Source of the DNA: Mesotoga sp. UBA6090
GTDB taxonomy: Bacteria; Thermotogota; Thermotogae; Petrotogales; Kosmotogaceae
Reading direction: 5' to 3'
Assembly (NCBI RefSeq): GCF_002435945.1
Contig: NZ_DIXC01000069.1
Coordinates: 1 to 61,135, forward strand
Length of the DNA stretch: 61,135 nucleotides
The number at the start of each line of letters is the position of its first letter. Positions within the stretch are counted from its first letter, which is position 1. The translations under genes and the position numbers were made by a program. Shown here one piece after another: positions 1 to 7,586 of this stretch. Under the pieces are notes generated by a model. That model was not told where the DNA came from, searched no databases, and saw nothing but the letters and a program-made list of their open reading frames with translations.

Positions 1-41
1 GGGAATTCACTCTTGCAAAAAACAAAAAGGGGGCGAATGGT

Positions 42-968
42 ATGAGAAAGATTGTTTTGGCTATTGTTGTCGTACTCATTGCTATCTCAATTAGCTTTGG
101 CTTGACCTATGCAACAACCGATGAAGGAGACAGAGTTCTGCTGTTTTCGGATGGTACATGGATTTATTCAGCACAGACATCGCGCTGGAGAGAAGTGCTT
201 ACTGTTGCAGGATCATCTTCGAAAATGTCAAGGACGTTTACGGTCAATTCTGATTCTTGGAGAATCAAGGCAAGCACAGATAAAGACTTCTTGACTATCT
301 ATCTTCGAGACTCCAATGGAGACATATTGAGTAAAGTTCTGAGCTTCAATGTGCCAGGATCTGATGTTTCTTACAGATATGAGAAAGGTACCTTCATGCT
401 AGATATTATCGCAACTGGAGAATATTCAATTGTCGTAGAAGAAGAGAGAAGTGAAACAACTGACTCAAGTACTTCTTCTTCCCCAGAATCTGGCAACAAC
501 CCTTATTATAATCATGATTCTCTCTTGTACTCGATTATCTTCGATGGTGATCTTCTCAATAATATGAACGCGATTTTTGGTAAACCGCCAGAAATCATAT
601 TCCTCGAGGATTCAATGGGAAGTGTCTATAAGATCGAAGAGGGGGTTTACGGAATTGTATATGACTCTTTCTGGGAACATGAATCAGAAAGCGCGTTTGC
701 ATTTTACAGGTTCTCCGATAATGGACTGTGTTATTTGGGAATAACGATACACGTGCCAGAAGGATTCACAAAGGCAGAGGCTATGTTCGGAATTCTTGAT
801 CGGTTTCTTTATGAGTATGGCGAACCGGAGTTTGGAGATTATGATGGGATGTTTTTCGCATGGAAAATTGCAGGCGACATTTCTCTGCTATTTGACTACT
901 CTGAAGCAACCGAGCAAGACGAGAATGACGCAATAGGTATCTTTTACTTCAAGGATGATGAGCAATGA
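42..968 (+). CDS. Hypothetical secreted or membrane-anchored protein
   Basis: This 308-residue protein begins with a hydrophobic segment (about residues 4-24) that looks like a signal peptide or signal anchor. A short module follows with the pattern V-L-L-F-S-D-G-T-W-I-Y (about 32-42), reminiscent of the 'DGTW.Y' motif of small envelope proteins. A Ser/Thr-rich linker at about 135-155 separates this from a C-terminal domain rich in aromatic and acidic residues. The ATG at 42 is preceded by a purine-rich AAAGGGGG ribosome site. I do not recognise the family. It opens a stretch of accessory genes, and nothing here gives a function beyond probable location outside the cytoplasm. Confidence 0.65.
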   Translation: MRKIVLAIVVVLIAISISFGLTYATTDEGDRVLLFSDGTWIYSAQTSRWREVLTVAGSSSKMSRTFTVNSDSWRIKASTDKDFLTIYLRDSNGDILSKVLSFNVPGSDVSYRYEKGTFMLDIIATGEYSIVVEEERSETTDSSTSSSPESGNNPYYNHDSLLYSIIFDGDLLNNMNAIFGKPPEIIFLEDSMGSVYKIEEGVYGIVYDSFWEHESESAFAFYRFSDNGLCYLGITIHVPEGFTKAEAMFGILDRFLYEYGEPEFGDYDGMFFAWKIAGDISLLFDYSEATEQDENDAIGIFYFKDDEQ

Positions 969-1023
969 GAGTAGTCAAGAAAGTACGGATTGTTTTTCAT
1001 TAGCAGAAAGAGGAGTCTAGTAG

Positions 1024-1155
1024 ATGGGTTGTATATTTTGGAAGTTCGTGATTCTTGGAGTCATAGCGGCTTTCTTCAAAATACTAGCTGGAGCCCTTCT
1101 CATAATAATCGGAGTGTTGCTGGTAGTGTTCACCAATCAGAATTCAATAAGATAA
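1024..1155 (+). CDS. 43-aa hydrophobic membrane peptide
   Basis: A short reading frame starts with ATG eight bases after a strong AAAGAGGAG site at 1007-1015 and encodes 43 residues. Residues 6-38 are almost entirely hydrophobic, enough for one long or two short membrane segments, and the tail is polar. The ribosome site and hydrophobic composition favour a real small membrane protein over the longer overlapping frame at 990-1268, which has no comparable start signal. Function is unknown. The next gene follows 63 bases later on the same strand. Confidence 0.5.
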   Translation: MGCIFWKFVILGVIAAFFKILAGALLIIIGVLLVVFTNQNSIR

Positions 1156-1218
1156 GGAAAGAGAGCATTCGGGAAATGATGAGGACAGAACAGAGAGAAA
1201 GAGAGGTGACTATTGATT

Positions 1219-1724
1219 ATGAGCAAAAGCAATATGACACCTTCGGAGTTTGCGTGCAACCTGCTTAACAATGTTGAGTATTTCGTCGCCACGCAATACA
1301 AGATTATTAGTTCTTTGAGATTCACTCCACAAAGACAGAATTTCTGGGCTCGATCATAAAGCTCAAGGGCGAGTTTCAAAAAAGAGTGTATCAGTGGGCA
1401 TTTCCTGAGGGGTTGACAATCATTTTTCTGAGTAACGGAGAAGTATCAATGTTCAGAATTGATGGAAAGTTGCTTGAGGAAATAAAGTCGCAAGGATACG
1501 AGCCTCCAAGATTCTCAAGCTATGAGATGCACAAATTGGCCAATATTTATCAGGAGAGGGTATATAAGGTTGTAGAGAAGGATGAGGACAGCAATATTGT
1601 TATGAGATATTTGTTCGATTTTGATAACGTTCTGGCCGCAATTGAAATTGGATGTGTTGATAAGTTCATCTATGAATCTCGCATACTGCTCGAAACAGAC
1701 AAAATCCGAATAGTCTGGATATGA
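1219..1724 (+). pseudogene. Hypothetical protein gene split by a -1 frameshift
   Basis: An ATG at 1219 sits nine bases after GAGGTGA and opens a frame that ends at 1359. The frame one base earlier is then open from about 1311 to 1724 and continues sensibly. Restoring one T in the TTT run near 1314-1316 joins the two into a protein of about 168 residues without other change. The C-terminal two thirds (from 1386) is acidic and aromatic, with a hydrophobic core compatible with a small globular domain. I do not recognise the family. It could be a decayed gene or a sequencing error in a homopolymer; neighbouring genes carry similar lesions. Confidence 0.5.
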
Positions 1725-2074
1725 GGAAGAATGCCATTGTGGTGCGGCGACTTAATGAGAAAGTTAAGAGCCGTGAACGGGGTTCTGGCAGTAACTGTCG
1801 ATGAGAAAGGCGACAGTGTACCGGGAGGTGTCGGTCATCAGCAAATTGCCGCCATAGACAATGTCTCATTCCACAAGATCTGCAATATTTGCGCAAGGGA
1901 AGTCTAGAGCTGGAAGTATTGGAAGGTGGTTTTCTACAATAGAAGGGGCAATAAGATTCTATAAGATGGAGAAGTTTTGGAAAAGACTCTCCAACGATGA
2001 ATAGCAATTGGGTAGGTAATACAAGAAGACTGTTTCAGTAATTAAGCTTGTCGAACAAAAACTGGAGGTGTGAG
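1725..2074 (+). other. Gene-poor stretch with short open fragments
   Basis: No convincing gene is visible here. The longest plausible frame runs from ATG 1755 to TAG 1907 (50 residues, with a C-x-x-C pair near its end) but has no clear ribosome site. Other frames on both strands lack coherent composition. The stretch may be the eroded remainder of one or more small genes. Confidence 0.35.
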
Positions 2075-2371
2075 ATGGAAGAGAAGAAACCAACAGCAAA
2101 AAAGGAAATTGGAGCGCCAGAAGTCCCCGCAGAAAGGACATTTTATGCAAATTTTGCCGGATTCAAGGTAGGCTTATACGACTTCATTATTGATTTCGGT
2201 AGGAATGATTTTTCTGGAGGTGTTATTGAGGACAGCGTTATTAGAATCTATTTCAGTCCTCAACACGCAAAGTCTTTGCACATGATCCTAGGTAAGCAGA
2301 TTCAGAAATATGAGGAACGGTTTGGACAAATCATTTTAGAGGAAAAGAAGAAGGACAAAAAAGAAGGTTAG
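2075..2371 (+). CDS. DUF3467 family protein
   Basis: This 98-residue protein has the DUF3467 pattern: an N-terminal 'YANFAGFKVGLYDFIIDFG' type strand pair, a central 'R-I-Y-F-S-P-Q-H-A-K-S-L' segment, and a C-terminal helix with K-Y-E-E-R-F-G-Q-I. The family is small, widespread and of unknown function. The ATG at 2075 is chosen over a TTG nine codons upstream because GGAGGTG at 2064-2070 is well spaced to it. A lysine/glutamate-rich tail ends the protein. The stop is followed four bases later by the next gene, so the two are probably cotranscribed. Confidence 0.75.
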   Translation: MEEKKPTAKKEIGAPEVPAERTFYANFAGFKVGLYDFIIDFGRNDFSGGVIEDSVIRIYFSPQHAKSLHMILGKQIQKYEERFGQIILEEKKKDKKEG

Positions 2372-2375
2372 GCTT

Positions 2376-2705
2376 ATGCCTCGCGAGAAATTCGGAGGAA
2401 GACTAATATACTGGAAGACTGGGCCTCATAGTCACACAAGAAACGTTCCGGTTGTTCTATTCTATGAAAGTTGGGACCATGTTATAGGTGGACATGATGA
2501 AATGTATGGCAGAGAATATGAGATCATGGATGTTATTGATAATCCGGATAAAAAAGCTGAATCGTGGAATCCTAACGCGAATGTCTACATCAAAGTTAAT
2601 CGAACAGAGAACTTAGTGATCTCTGTTGTGGTAGACTTTGAACATGAGGATTTTGGCTATGTCAAGACCGCTTATGGAGATGACTATTATGAAAACGATG
2701 ATTGA
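2376..2705 (+). CDS. Possible BECR-fold nuclease-like protein (putative toxin)
   Basis: A 109-residue protein. Its layout resembles small phage/polymorphic-toxin nucleases of the barnase-EndoU-colicin-RelE (BECR) class. A W-D-H-V-I-G-G-H-D-E-M segment near residues 34-44 is followed by a helix, then N-P-D-K-K-A, a Y-I-K-V strand, a V-V-V-D strand, and a closing V-K-T-A-Y motif near residues 96-100. The T-A-Y ending and the histidine-rich helix are what suggest the family; the match is by eye only. The gene overlaps the DUF2283 gene behind it, a layout typical of toxin-antitoxin pairs. It could equally be an unrelated small protein. Confidence 0.45.
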   Translation: MPREKFGGRLIYWKTGPHSHTRNVPVVLFYESWDHVIGGHDEMYGREYEIMDVIDNPDKKAESWNPNANVYIKVNRTENLVISVVVDFEHEDFGYVKTAYGDDYYENDD

Positions 2706-2967
2706 TGGCTACAACATTATCTATGACGATTTTTCTGACGTTCTTTATGTGAAAGAGCATGGGAAAATCTCGGATCGTGGGAAGTCATTTGATGACGATT
2801 TCATAATTCTCAGAAGGAATTCACGGACTGGCGAAACGGTCGGACTGACTCTGATTGATTTCTGTAAGCTATACCGATCCAGCTATTTCAATGATAAGAA
2901 GTTGCCATCGCCTTTCAGTTTAGCACTCATTGATAAGATCGCTTCAAAACTTGTCGAAGGAAAATGA
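2689..2967 (+). CDS. DUF2283-like small protein
   Basis: This 92-residue protein starts Y-N-I-I-Y-D-D-F-S-D-V-L-Y-V and continues with an acidic D-D-D-F-I-I-L-R-R strand and a G-L-T-L-I-D-F segment. That matches the DUF2283 pattern ('YD...D.LY', then 'G.ll.....'). DUF2283 proteins often sit beside small toxins and are suspected antitoxins. Its ATG lies inside the end of the preceding gene (overlap of 17 bases; an alternative ATG at 2698 overlaps by 8), which suggests translational coupling. The TGA stop overlaps the ATG of the broken recombinase gene, so all three were probably one transcript. Confidence 0.6.
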   Translation: MKTMIDGYNIIYDDFSDVLYVKEHGKISDRGKSFDDDFIILRRNSRTGETVGLTLIDFCKLYRSSYFNDKKLPSPFSLALIDKIASKLVEGK

Positions 2968-4455
2968 ATCAGAGATTACAGACTTGGCATTCAAAAGGAA
3001 GCGTGCGGCTACTTATGCAAGATACTCGAGCCAGCATCAGACAGAGCTTTCGGTTGAAGGTCAAACCGAGAGGATACTCGAATACTGCAAGAAAAACGGT
3101 TTCGAGATCGTCAAAGAATACGCCGACCGCGGCGTTTCCGCTTTTCTCATTGAAAAGAGGCTCGACTTTCAGAAACTCATCCAAGATGCCCTTGAATCAA
3201 AATTCGATTACGTCATCGTCTGGAGCACAGACAGATTTGCCCGCTCCCCCTCGATGCCCAGAAATATAAGGAGCTTCTCGCTGAATACGGAATCAAAGTC
3301 ATATCTGTCTCGGGGCCTTCGATCGAGGGCCCGGAGAACATCCTTCTCGAATCGAACCAAGAGATGCTTGCGGAATATTCTGCCGGCAAGCTGGCGAGGG
3401 ATTCAATGAGGGGAATGATCACAAAGCGAAGAAGGGTCAGTATCTGGGGGGGATAGTTCCTTTCGGCTATCGAAAAGTGAAAGTCTCTAAAAAGGACTTG
3501 AGCTTCGAGATAGACGAGAAAGAGGCGAAGGCCGTCCGCAAAATCTTTGAGATGAGAGCCGAAGGCGTCCCCATTATGCAGATAGTGAGGAATGTCAATC
3601 TGGCGGGGTGGAAGACTAGGCGTGGCAAGGCCTTCACAAATGCATCCATCGACTGGATCCTTTCAAACGAGAAATATAAAGGCATTTACTCCTTTAACGA
3701 TCGAAAAAAGAAAGGCCGGTTCAATTACTACAAAGGCGAGGTCGTCCGGGTGGATTTGCCCGAATTAGCGATAAGCCCCGCGACCTCTGGCAAAGAGTTC
3801 AGAAAATGCCGGGTGTTCAGAAAGAGTCAAAACTCCTCTATCTCCTGAAAGGCAAATTGATTTGCGGCGACTGCGGCTTCACTCTTTCGGGGGTTCTTAC
3901 GGAGGCGGAAAAAACAAAGGCGGTTCTTATTACTGCTGGAACTGCCGGAAGCGCCACAACAAATACCTGAAAATCGGCAGGGACAAGATAGAAAACGTGA
4001 TCGTTCACTATCTCAAAGAACAGGTCTCCAATGTTGACGTTGGGGAAGTCACGGATATGGCGAATGAAAAGATAGAATCTCAGTCGCAGAAAGGGAGAGC
4101 GGAAGAGATTGCCAACGAACTCCAAACAATTGAAACGGCCATTCAAAACATAACAAGAGCCGTGGAATCCGGTACTTACTCCCAAAGTCTCTTGAATCGT
4201 CTTTCGGAAATCGAAAGAGACAAAGAAAAGCTACTAGAGGAAAGAACGAAGGTCAGACTTCAGCTGGTGCGCTTTTCAAAGGTCACCGTCGATGAAATGA
4301 AGGACTTCCTTGATACCTTCCTCGGCGATGATTCATTTGTCGCTCATGAAGATTTCGTCGATTTTACGCTTTCAAGTACAAAGATAATATGGAAAGATCC
4401 TCGGATCGTTGAAATGGTGTCGATCTTCGGCACTCAAAAAATCCCGCTCCCTTAA
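2964..4455 (+). pseudogene. Large serine recombinase, frameshifted
   Basis: The reading frames together encode a complete large serine recombinase. A resolvase N-terminal domain has the catalytic Y-A-R-Y-S-S motif and D-R-G-V-S-A. A recombinase domain follows (K-A-V-R-K-I-F-E-M, N-E-K-Y-K-G-I-Y). Then come a zinc ribbon (C-G-D-C then C-W-N-C) and a C-terminal coiled coil. The protein is not in one frame. Coding jumps by -1 near 3246-3250 (a C run), 3426, 3766-3772 and 3885-3890 (a G run). A fifth jump near 2990-3005 is needed to connect to the ATG at 2964, which overlaps the upstream TGA. It would have integrated or excised a mobile element; as read it is inactive. Confidence 0.85.
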
Positions 4456-4519
4456 TCCGTGGTGTTGAAGGTGCAGGGCTTCCTGACCACCTGTTTATCC
4501 ACTGACACATATATCTAAG

Positions 4520-4557
4520 CCCGATTTCAAGGTAATCTTGGAATCGGGTTAGTTTTT
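4520..4557 (+). terminator. Rho-independent terminator after the recombinase
   Basis: A 12-bp stem (CCCGATTTCAAG with CTTGGAATCGGG, one G-T wobble) closes a 5-base loop and is followed by TTAGTTTTT. It lies 64 bases after the recombinase stop and would end that transcript. Confidence 0.8.
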
Positions 4558-4587
4558 ATGTTAACAGCCGGACTTGAACCCGAATTT

Positions 4588-4602
4588 GCCCGAATTTCGG
4601 GC
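4588..4602. repeat. Short perfect palindrome GCCCGAA-T-TTCGGGC
   Basis: A 7-bp inverted repeat around one base, preceded by a direct copy of CCCGAATTT at 4579-4587. It sits in the non-coding stretch between the recombinase terminator and the next remnant gene. It may be part of a recombinase attachment site, but there is no second copy in the window to compare. Confidence 0.35.
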
Positions 4603-4640
4603 GCGTTTGAAAGTTCTCGGAGCGCGTCCTGTTTTGCGTT

Positions 4641-5130
4641 TTGAGGCAGGTCGTCTACACCGACCTCACTTACCGCAATTCTACAAAACCGGTAATAAGA
4701 GAGCTTGAGGAGTCGCTGTCGGGGGCGGCTCGTCTGGCTTCACTGTCAATTTCAGATCTCGATCTCTACGCTGCGAGCTGGAGTATGAACAGGGATTTTG
4801 CAAGCATGAGAAGTGAAGTTATGGGCCCTCTACAAGACTGGTCGTTCGAGGTGCTCGGAGAGCATGAGAGAATCGACAACTGGGAAAACTATCCTCGAGA
4901 TCTTCGAAGAGACGGTTCCTCTGATTGTGGAGCTTCTGAGGCTAATGGAGTACAAAAACCCCGTTCTCGGCGATATTGCAGAGGAGCTGTCGAAGCTCTC
5001 TTATGTGCTCGATGCGGTTGGTTTGCTTACTCTTGCATATGAGGTTTCGTTGAAAGCCGATAAGCTTACAACGATGGCAGGAAAGCTCGATAGAGTCAAC
5101 GAATATCTCTTTTCCGAAGCTGGTTACTAG
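4641..5130 (+). pseudogene. Remnant gene with coding signal switching frame
   Basis: Two overlapping frames (4641-5042 and 4813-5130) each look protein-like over only part of their length. The first is plausible to about 4880. The second is plausible from about 4890 to the end, where an alternating hydrophobic/charged helix pattern resembles helical-repeat proteins. A shift near 4880-4900 would join them. There is no convincing ribosome site before the first frame, so the 5' end may be missing as well. The family is not recognised. The 3' end overlaps the convergent acetyltransferase gene by four bases. Confidence 0.4.
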
Positions 5131-5588
5131 AGGTCTCTCATCAGTATCTTTTCATCATCGTCCCACTCGCCGGTATCGACAAAGCCCAGCTTCAGGTAGA
5201 GCTTGAGCGGGGAAGGGTCGCTGACGGCGCACGAGATGAAGAGCTTCTCGTAACCCTGGGCCTTGAGATATTCAATCAACAAGAGGATAGCGTCTCTTCC
5301 ATATCCCATCTTCTGATACTTGCCCCCGATCATGAAGCGCCATATGGAGGCGTGCTTGACATCTTTCATTCTCGGATCAGGCGTGAAATCCAGCATAATG
5401 AAGCCCACCATTTCATCTCCCGCATAGATCGCCCGAAACCAGGCGTTCTTCGCGAAGTGGGCTTGAGCGATCGAAACTGCATTTGAGGCTACGGCCCTTT
5501 CCTGTCCTTCGAGCAGCGTGCCACTCAAGCGGATAGCGTCGAGCACCGTCTCCTCCGTTATCTCTTCGAATCTAACCTTATGTTGCAT
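5127..5588 (-). CDS. GNAT N-acetyltransferase, diamine/spermidine type
   Basis: A 153-residue single-domain GNAT acetyltransferase. The acetyl-CoA loop is visible as K-Y-Q-K-M-G-Y-G-R-D-A (about residues 94-104, the Q/R-x-x-G-x-G/A motif). It is preceded by V-G-F-I-M-L-D-F and followed by the C-terminal P-L-K-L-Y-L-K-L-G-F signature. The overall pattern resembles BltD/PaiA-like diamine or spermidine acetyltransferases, which move an acetyl group from acetyl-CoA to an amine. The substrate is not certain. It lies apart from the ABC exporter downstream in the map, with its own ATG and a GGAGG-like site just upstream. Confidence 0.8.
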   Translation of the reverse strand: MQHKVRFEEITEETVLDAIRLSGTLLEGQERAVASNAVSIAQAHFAKNAWFRAIYAGDEMVGFIMLDFTPDPRMKDVKHASIWRFMIGGKYQKMGYGRDAILLLIEYLKAQGYEKLFISCAVSDPSPLKLYLKLGFVDTGEWDDDEKILMRDL

Positions 5589-5729
5589 AGTTCCTCCCGA
5601 TGTCGCGGCTATTGCCTATGCTCCAGTCAAAACGTAAGAGACACATGGGCAAAGCCATGATCTTTTTTTTGGTCGGTTGCAACGACCGGAAAACGCTCTT
5701 CCTTGCAGCATTATATCATCGGGCTGCAC
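5589..5729. other. Short intergenic gap
   Basis: This gap lies upstream of the acetyltransferase start and downstream of the exporter stop, so it should hold the acetyltransferase promoter. A T-rich run (5658-5673) preceded by GC-rich sequence is seen, but no clean hairpin or promoter stands out. Confidence 0.3.
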
Positions 5730-7586
5730 TCAAGCCACATCAAGTCCTGGAAGAGCCAGCTGGGTTGTGTAGAGGCTGTAATAGAAACCCTTCATACTGA
5801 TCAGTTCATCGTGAGTGCCGCTTTCTATTATCCTTCCATTATCGATCACGAAAATTCTGTCTGCGTTCTTGATTGTACTGAGTCTGTGAGCCACAACGAA
5901 GCTGGTGCGGCCCTTCATCAGATTCCGCATCGCCTCCTGAATGTGCATCTCCGTTCTGGTATCGACATTGCTAGTAGCTTCATCGAGTATTAGTATCTGG
6001 GGATCTATTAGCATTATCCGGGCGATCGCCAGCAACTGCCTCTGCCCGCGGCTGATGGTGTCCCCGCTAGAGGATAGAACCGTTTCATACCCTTCCGGCA
6101 GTCCCATTATGAAGTGATGGGCGTTTGCCATCTTTGCTGCCTCTATTATCTCTTCATCTGAAGCGTCCTGTCTTCCATAACGAATATTGTCTTTAATGGT
6201 GCCCATAAACAGCTGTGTATCCTGCAGAACAATGCCGAGCTCTCTCCTGAGCTGCTCTCTGTCGAAGCTCGATATATCATGACCGTCTATCATAATTTTT
6301 CCGTCCTCTATGTCGTAGAACTTCGTAAGAAGATTCACGATTGTGGTCTTGCCCGCACCCGTAGGTCCCACCAGCGCGACGATCTGCCCTGGCTCGGCCG
6401 TGAGAGAGACATCCTTCAATACTCTGGTCTTGCCGTCGTAACTGAAGTCAACTTCTTCAAGCGTTACTTCTCCCTCGATTTTCTGCGGGAAGAAGGTCTC
6501 TTCCGCTCTCTTTTCCCCTTTTTCGTCAAGGATTTCGAAGACCCTCTCGGCCCCCGCTAGAGCTGCCTGAATCGCATTGAACATCTGTGCTATCTGATTT
6601 ATCGGTCGGTTGAACTGGCCGACATATACGATGAAGCTGGCGACCAATCCAACAGAAACTATCCCCTTCACGGACATCCACCCTCCGGCAAAGGCGACTA
6701 TTGCATAACCAAAGTTGTTTACCATATTCATTATCGGTCCGAAGGAGCCTGCGAATATCTGGGCCATAATTGCAGACCTGCGATAAGACTCGTTTATAGT
6801 CTGGAATTCTTGAACGGTCGACTCTTCCCTGCCGTAGGCTTTCACGACTTTGGCTCCGGAGATCCTCTCTTCGACGTAACCGTTGAGTTCGCCAAGAGCC
6901 TTCTGTTGAGCGAGGAAGTTCTTTCTGCTCTGTTTCGCTATTATGCCCGTCACAACCAAAACGAATGGAACGGTAGACATCGCGACCAGTGCCAGGATCG
7001 GATTGAGAAAAAACATGATGACTACTATCCCGACAAGCGTCAGAAGACTGCTCACAAGCTGAGTAACGCTTTCACTAAGAGTATGGGATATGTTGTTTAT
7101 ATCGTTGGTCAGTCTGCTCATCAGTTCTCCGTGCGGCTTGGCATCGAAAAATTTGACCGGCAGCGTCTGAAATTTGTCGAAGAGGTCTTGCCTGAGTCTC
7201 CTTATGCTTCTCTGCGCCACTCCAACCATGGTGTAGCCCTGGAGCCAGAGGAAGAAAGATGAAGATATGTAGACTGCAGCCATGACAATCGAAATCATTG
7301 CGAGACCGGCCGTGTCGCCCACGAGCATATATTTGTCGATAGCTACTCCCAGAAGAAAGGGACCGAAGACGCTGGCACCGGTGGCCAGTATCGTAAATGC
7401 TATTGCAAGTATCAGACCTTTCTTCTCATTTCTGAAGTATCCTACTAGTCTCAGAACGGTCTGCTTCGAGTTCTTAGGCTTCTGAACGGGTCGCGCTCTG
7501 CCTGCTCCAGGTCCGCCTCTCCCCGGGCCGGCCGGCATGGTAACTTCGGGTTGAGTTGCTTTCTTCTCTTCATGCATTCGCTTCAC
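5730..7586 (-). CDS. Heterodimeric ABC exporter, catalytic-site subunit
   Basis: A 618-residue half transporter: an unusual Pro/Gly/Arg-rich N-terminal extension (about 1-45), six membrane helices (about 50-340), then an ATPase domain. Walker A is G-P-T-G-A-G-K-T (about 405). Walker B ends in D-E with the catalytic Glu (L-I-L-D-E-A-T-S, about 530). The switch histidine is present (V-A-H-R-L-S-T). The signature motif is altered, S-R-G-Q instead of S-G-G-Q (about 510). It overlaps the partner gene by 17 bases. With that partner it matches the TM287/288-type exporter, in which one of two ATP sites is degenerate. The likely role is drug or lipid export. Confidence 0.9.
   Translation of the reverse strand: MKRMHEEKKATQPEVTMPAGPGRGGPGAGRARPVQKPKNSKQTVLRLVGYFRNEKKGLILAIAFTILATGASVFGPFLLGVAIDKYMLVGDTAGLAMISIVMAAVYISSSFFLWLQGYTMVGVAQRSIRRLRQDLFDKFQTLPVKFFDAKPHGELMSRLTNDINNISHTLSESVTQLVSSLLTLVGIVVIMFFLNPILALVAMSTVPFVLVVTGIIAKQSRKNFLAQQKALGELNGYVEERISGAKVVKAYGREESTVQEFQTINESYRRSAIMAQIFAGSFGPIMNMVNNFGYAIVAFAGGWMSVKGIVSVGLVASFIVYVGQFNRPINQIAQMFNAIQAALAGAERVFEILDEKGEKRAEETFFPQKIEGEVTLEEVDFSYDGKTRVLKDVSLTAEPGQIVALVGPTGAGKTTIVNLLTKFYDIEDGKIMIDGHDISSFDREQLRRELGIVLQDTQLFMGTIKDNIRYGRQDASDEEIIEAAKMANAHHFIMGLPEGYETVLSSSGDTISRGQRQLLAIARIMLIDPQILILDEATSNVDTRTEMHIQEAMRNLMKGRTSFVVAHRLSTIKNADRIFVIDNGRIIESGTHDELISMKGFYYSLYTTQLALPGLDVA

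Noticed and set aside
990..1268. 92-residue open frame
   Set aside because: Its start lacks a ribosome site, its composition is not protein-like, and it overlaps two better small frames with strong sites (1024 and 1219).
4565..4600. Minus-strand GGGTTCAAGTCC resembling a tRNA T-arm
   Set aside because: The flanking bases do not form the T-stem and no acceptor, D-arm or anticodon arm can be folded nearby.
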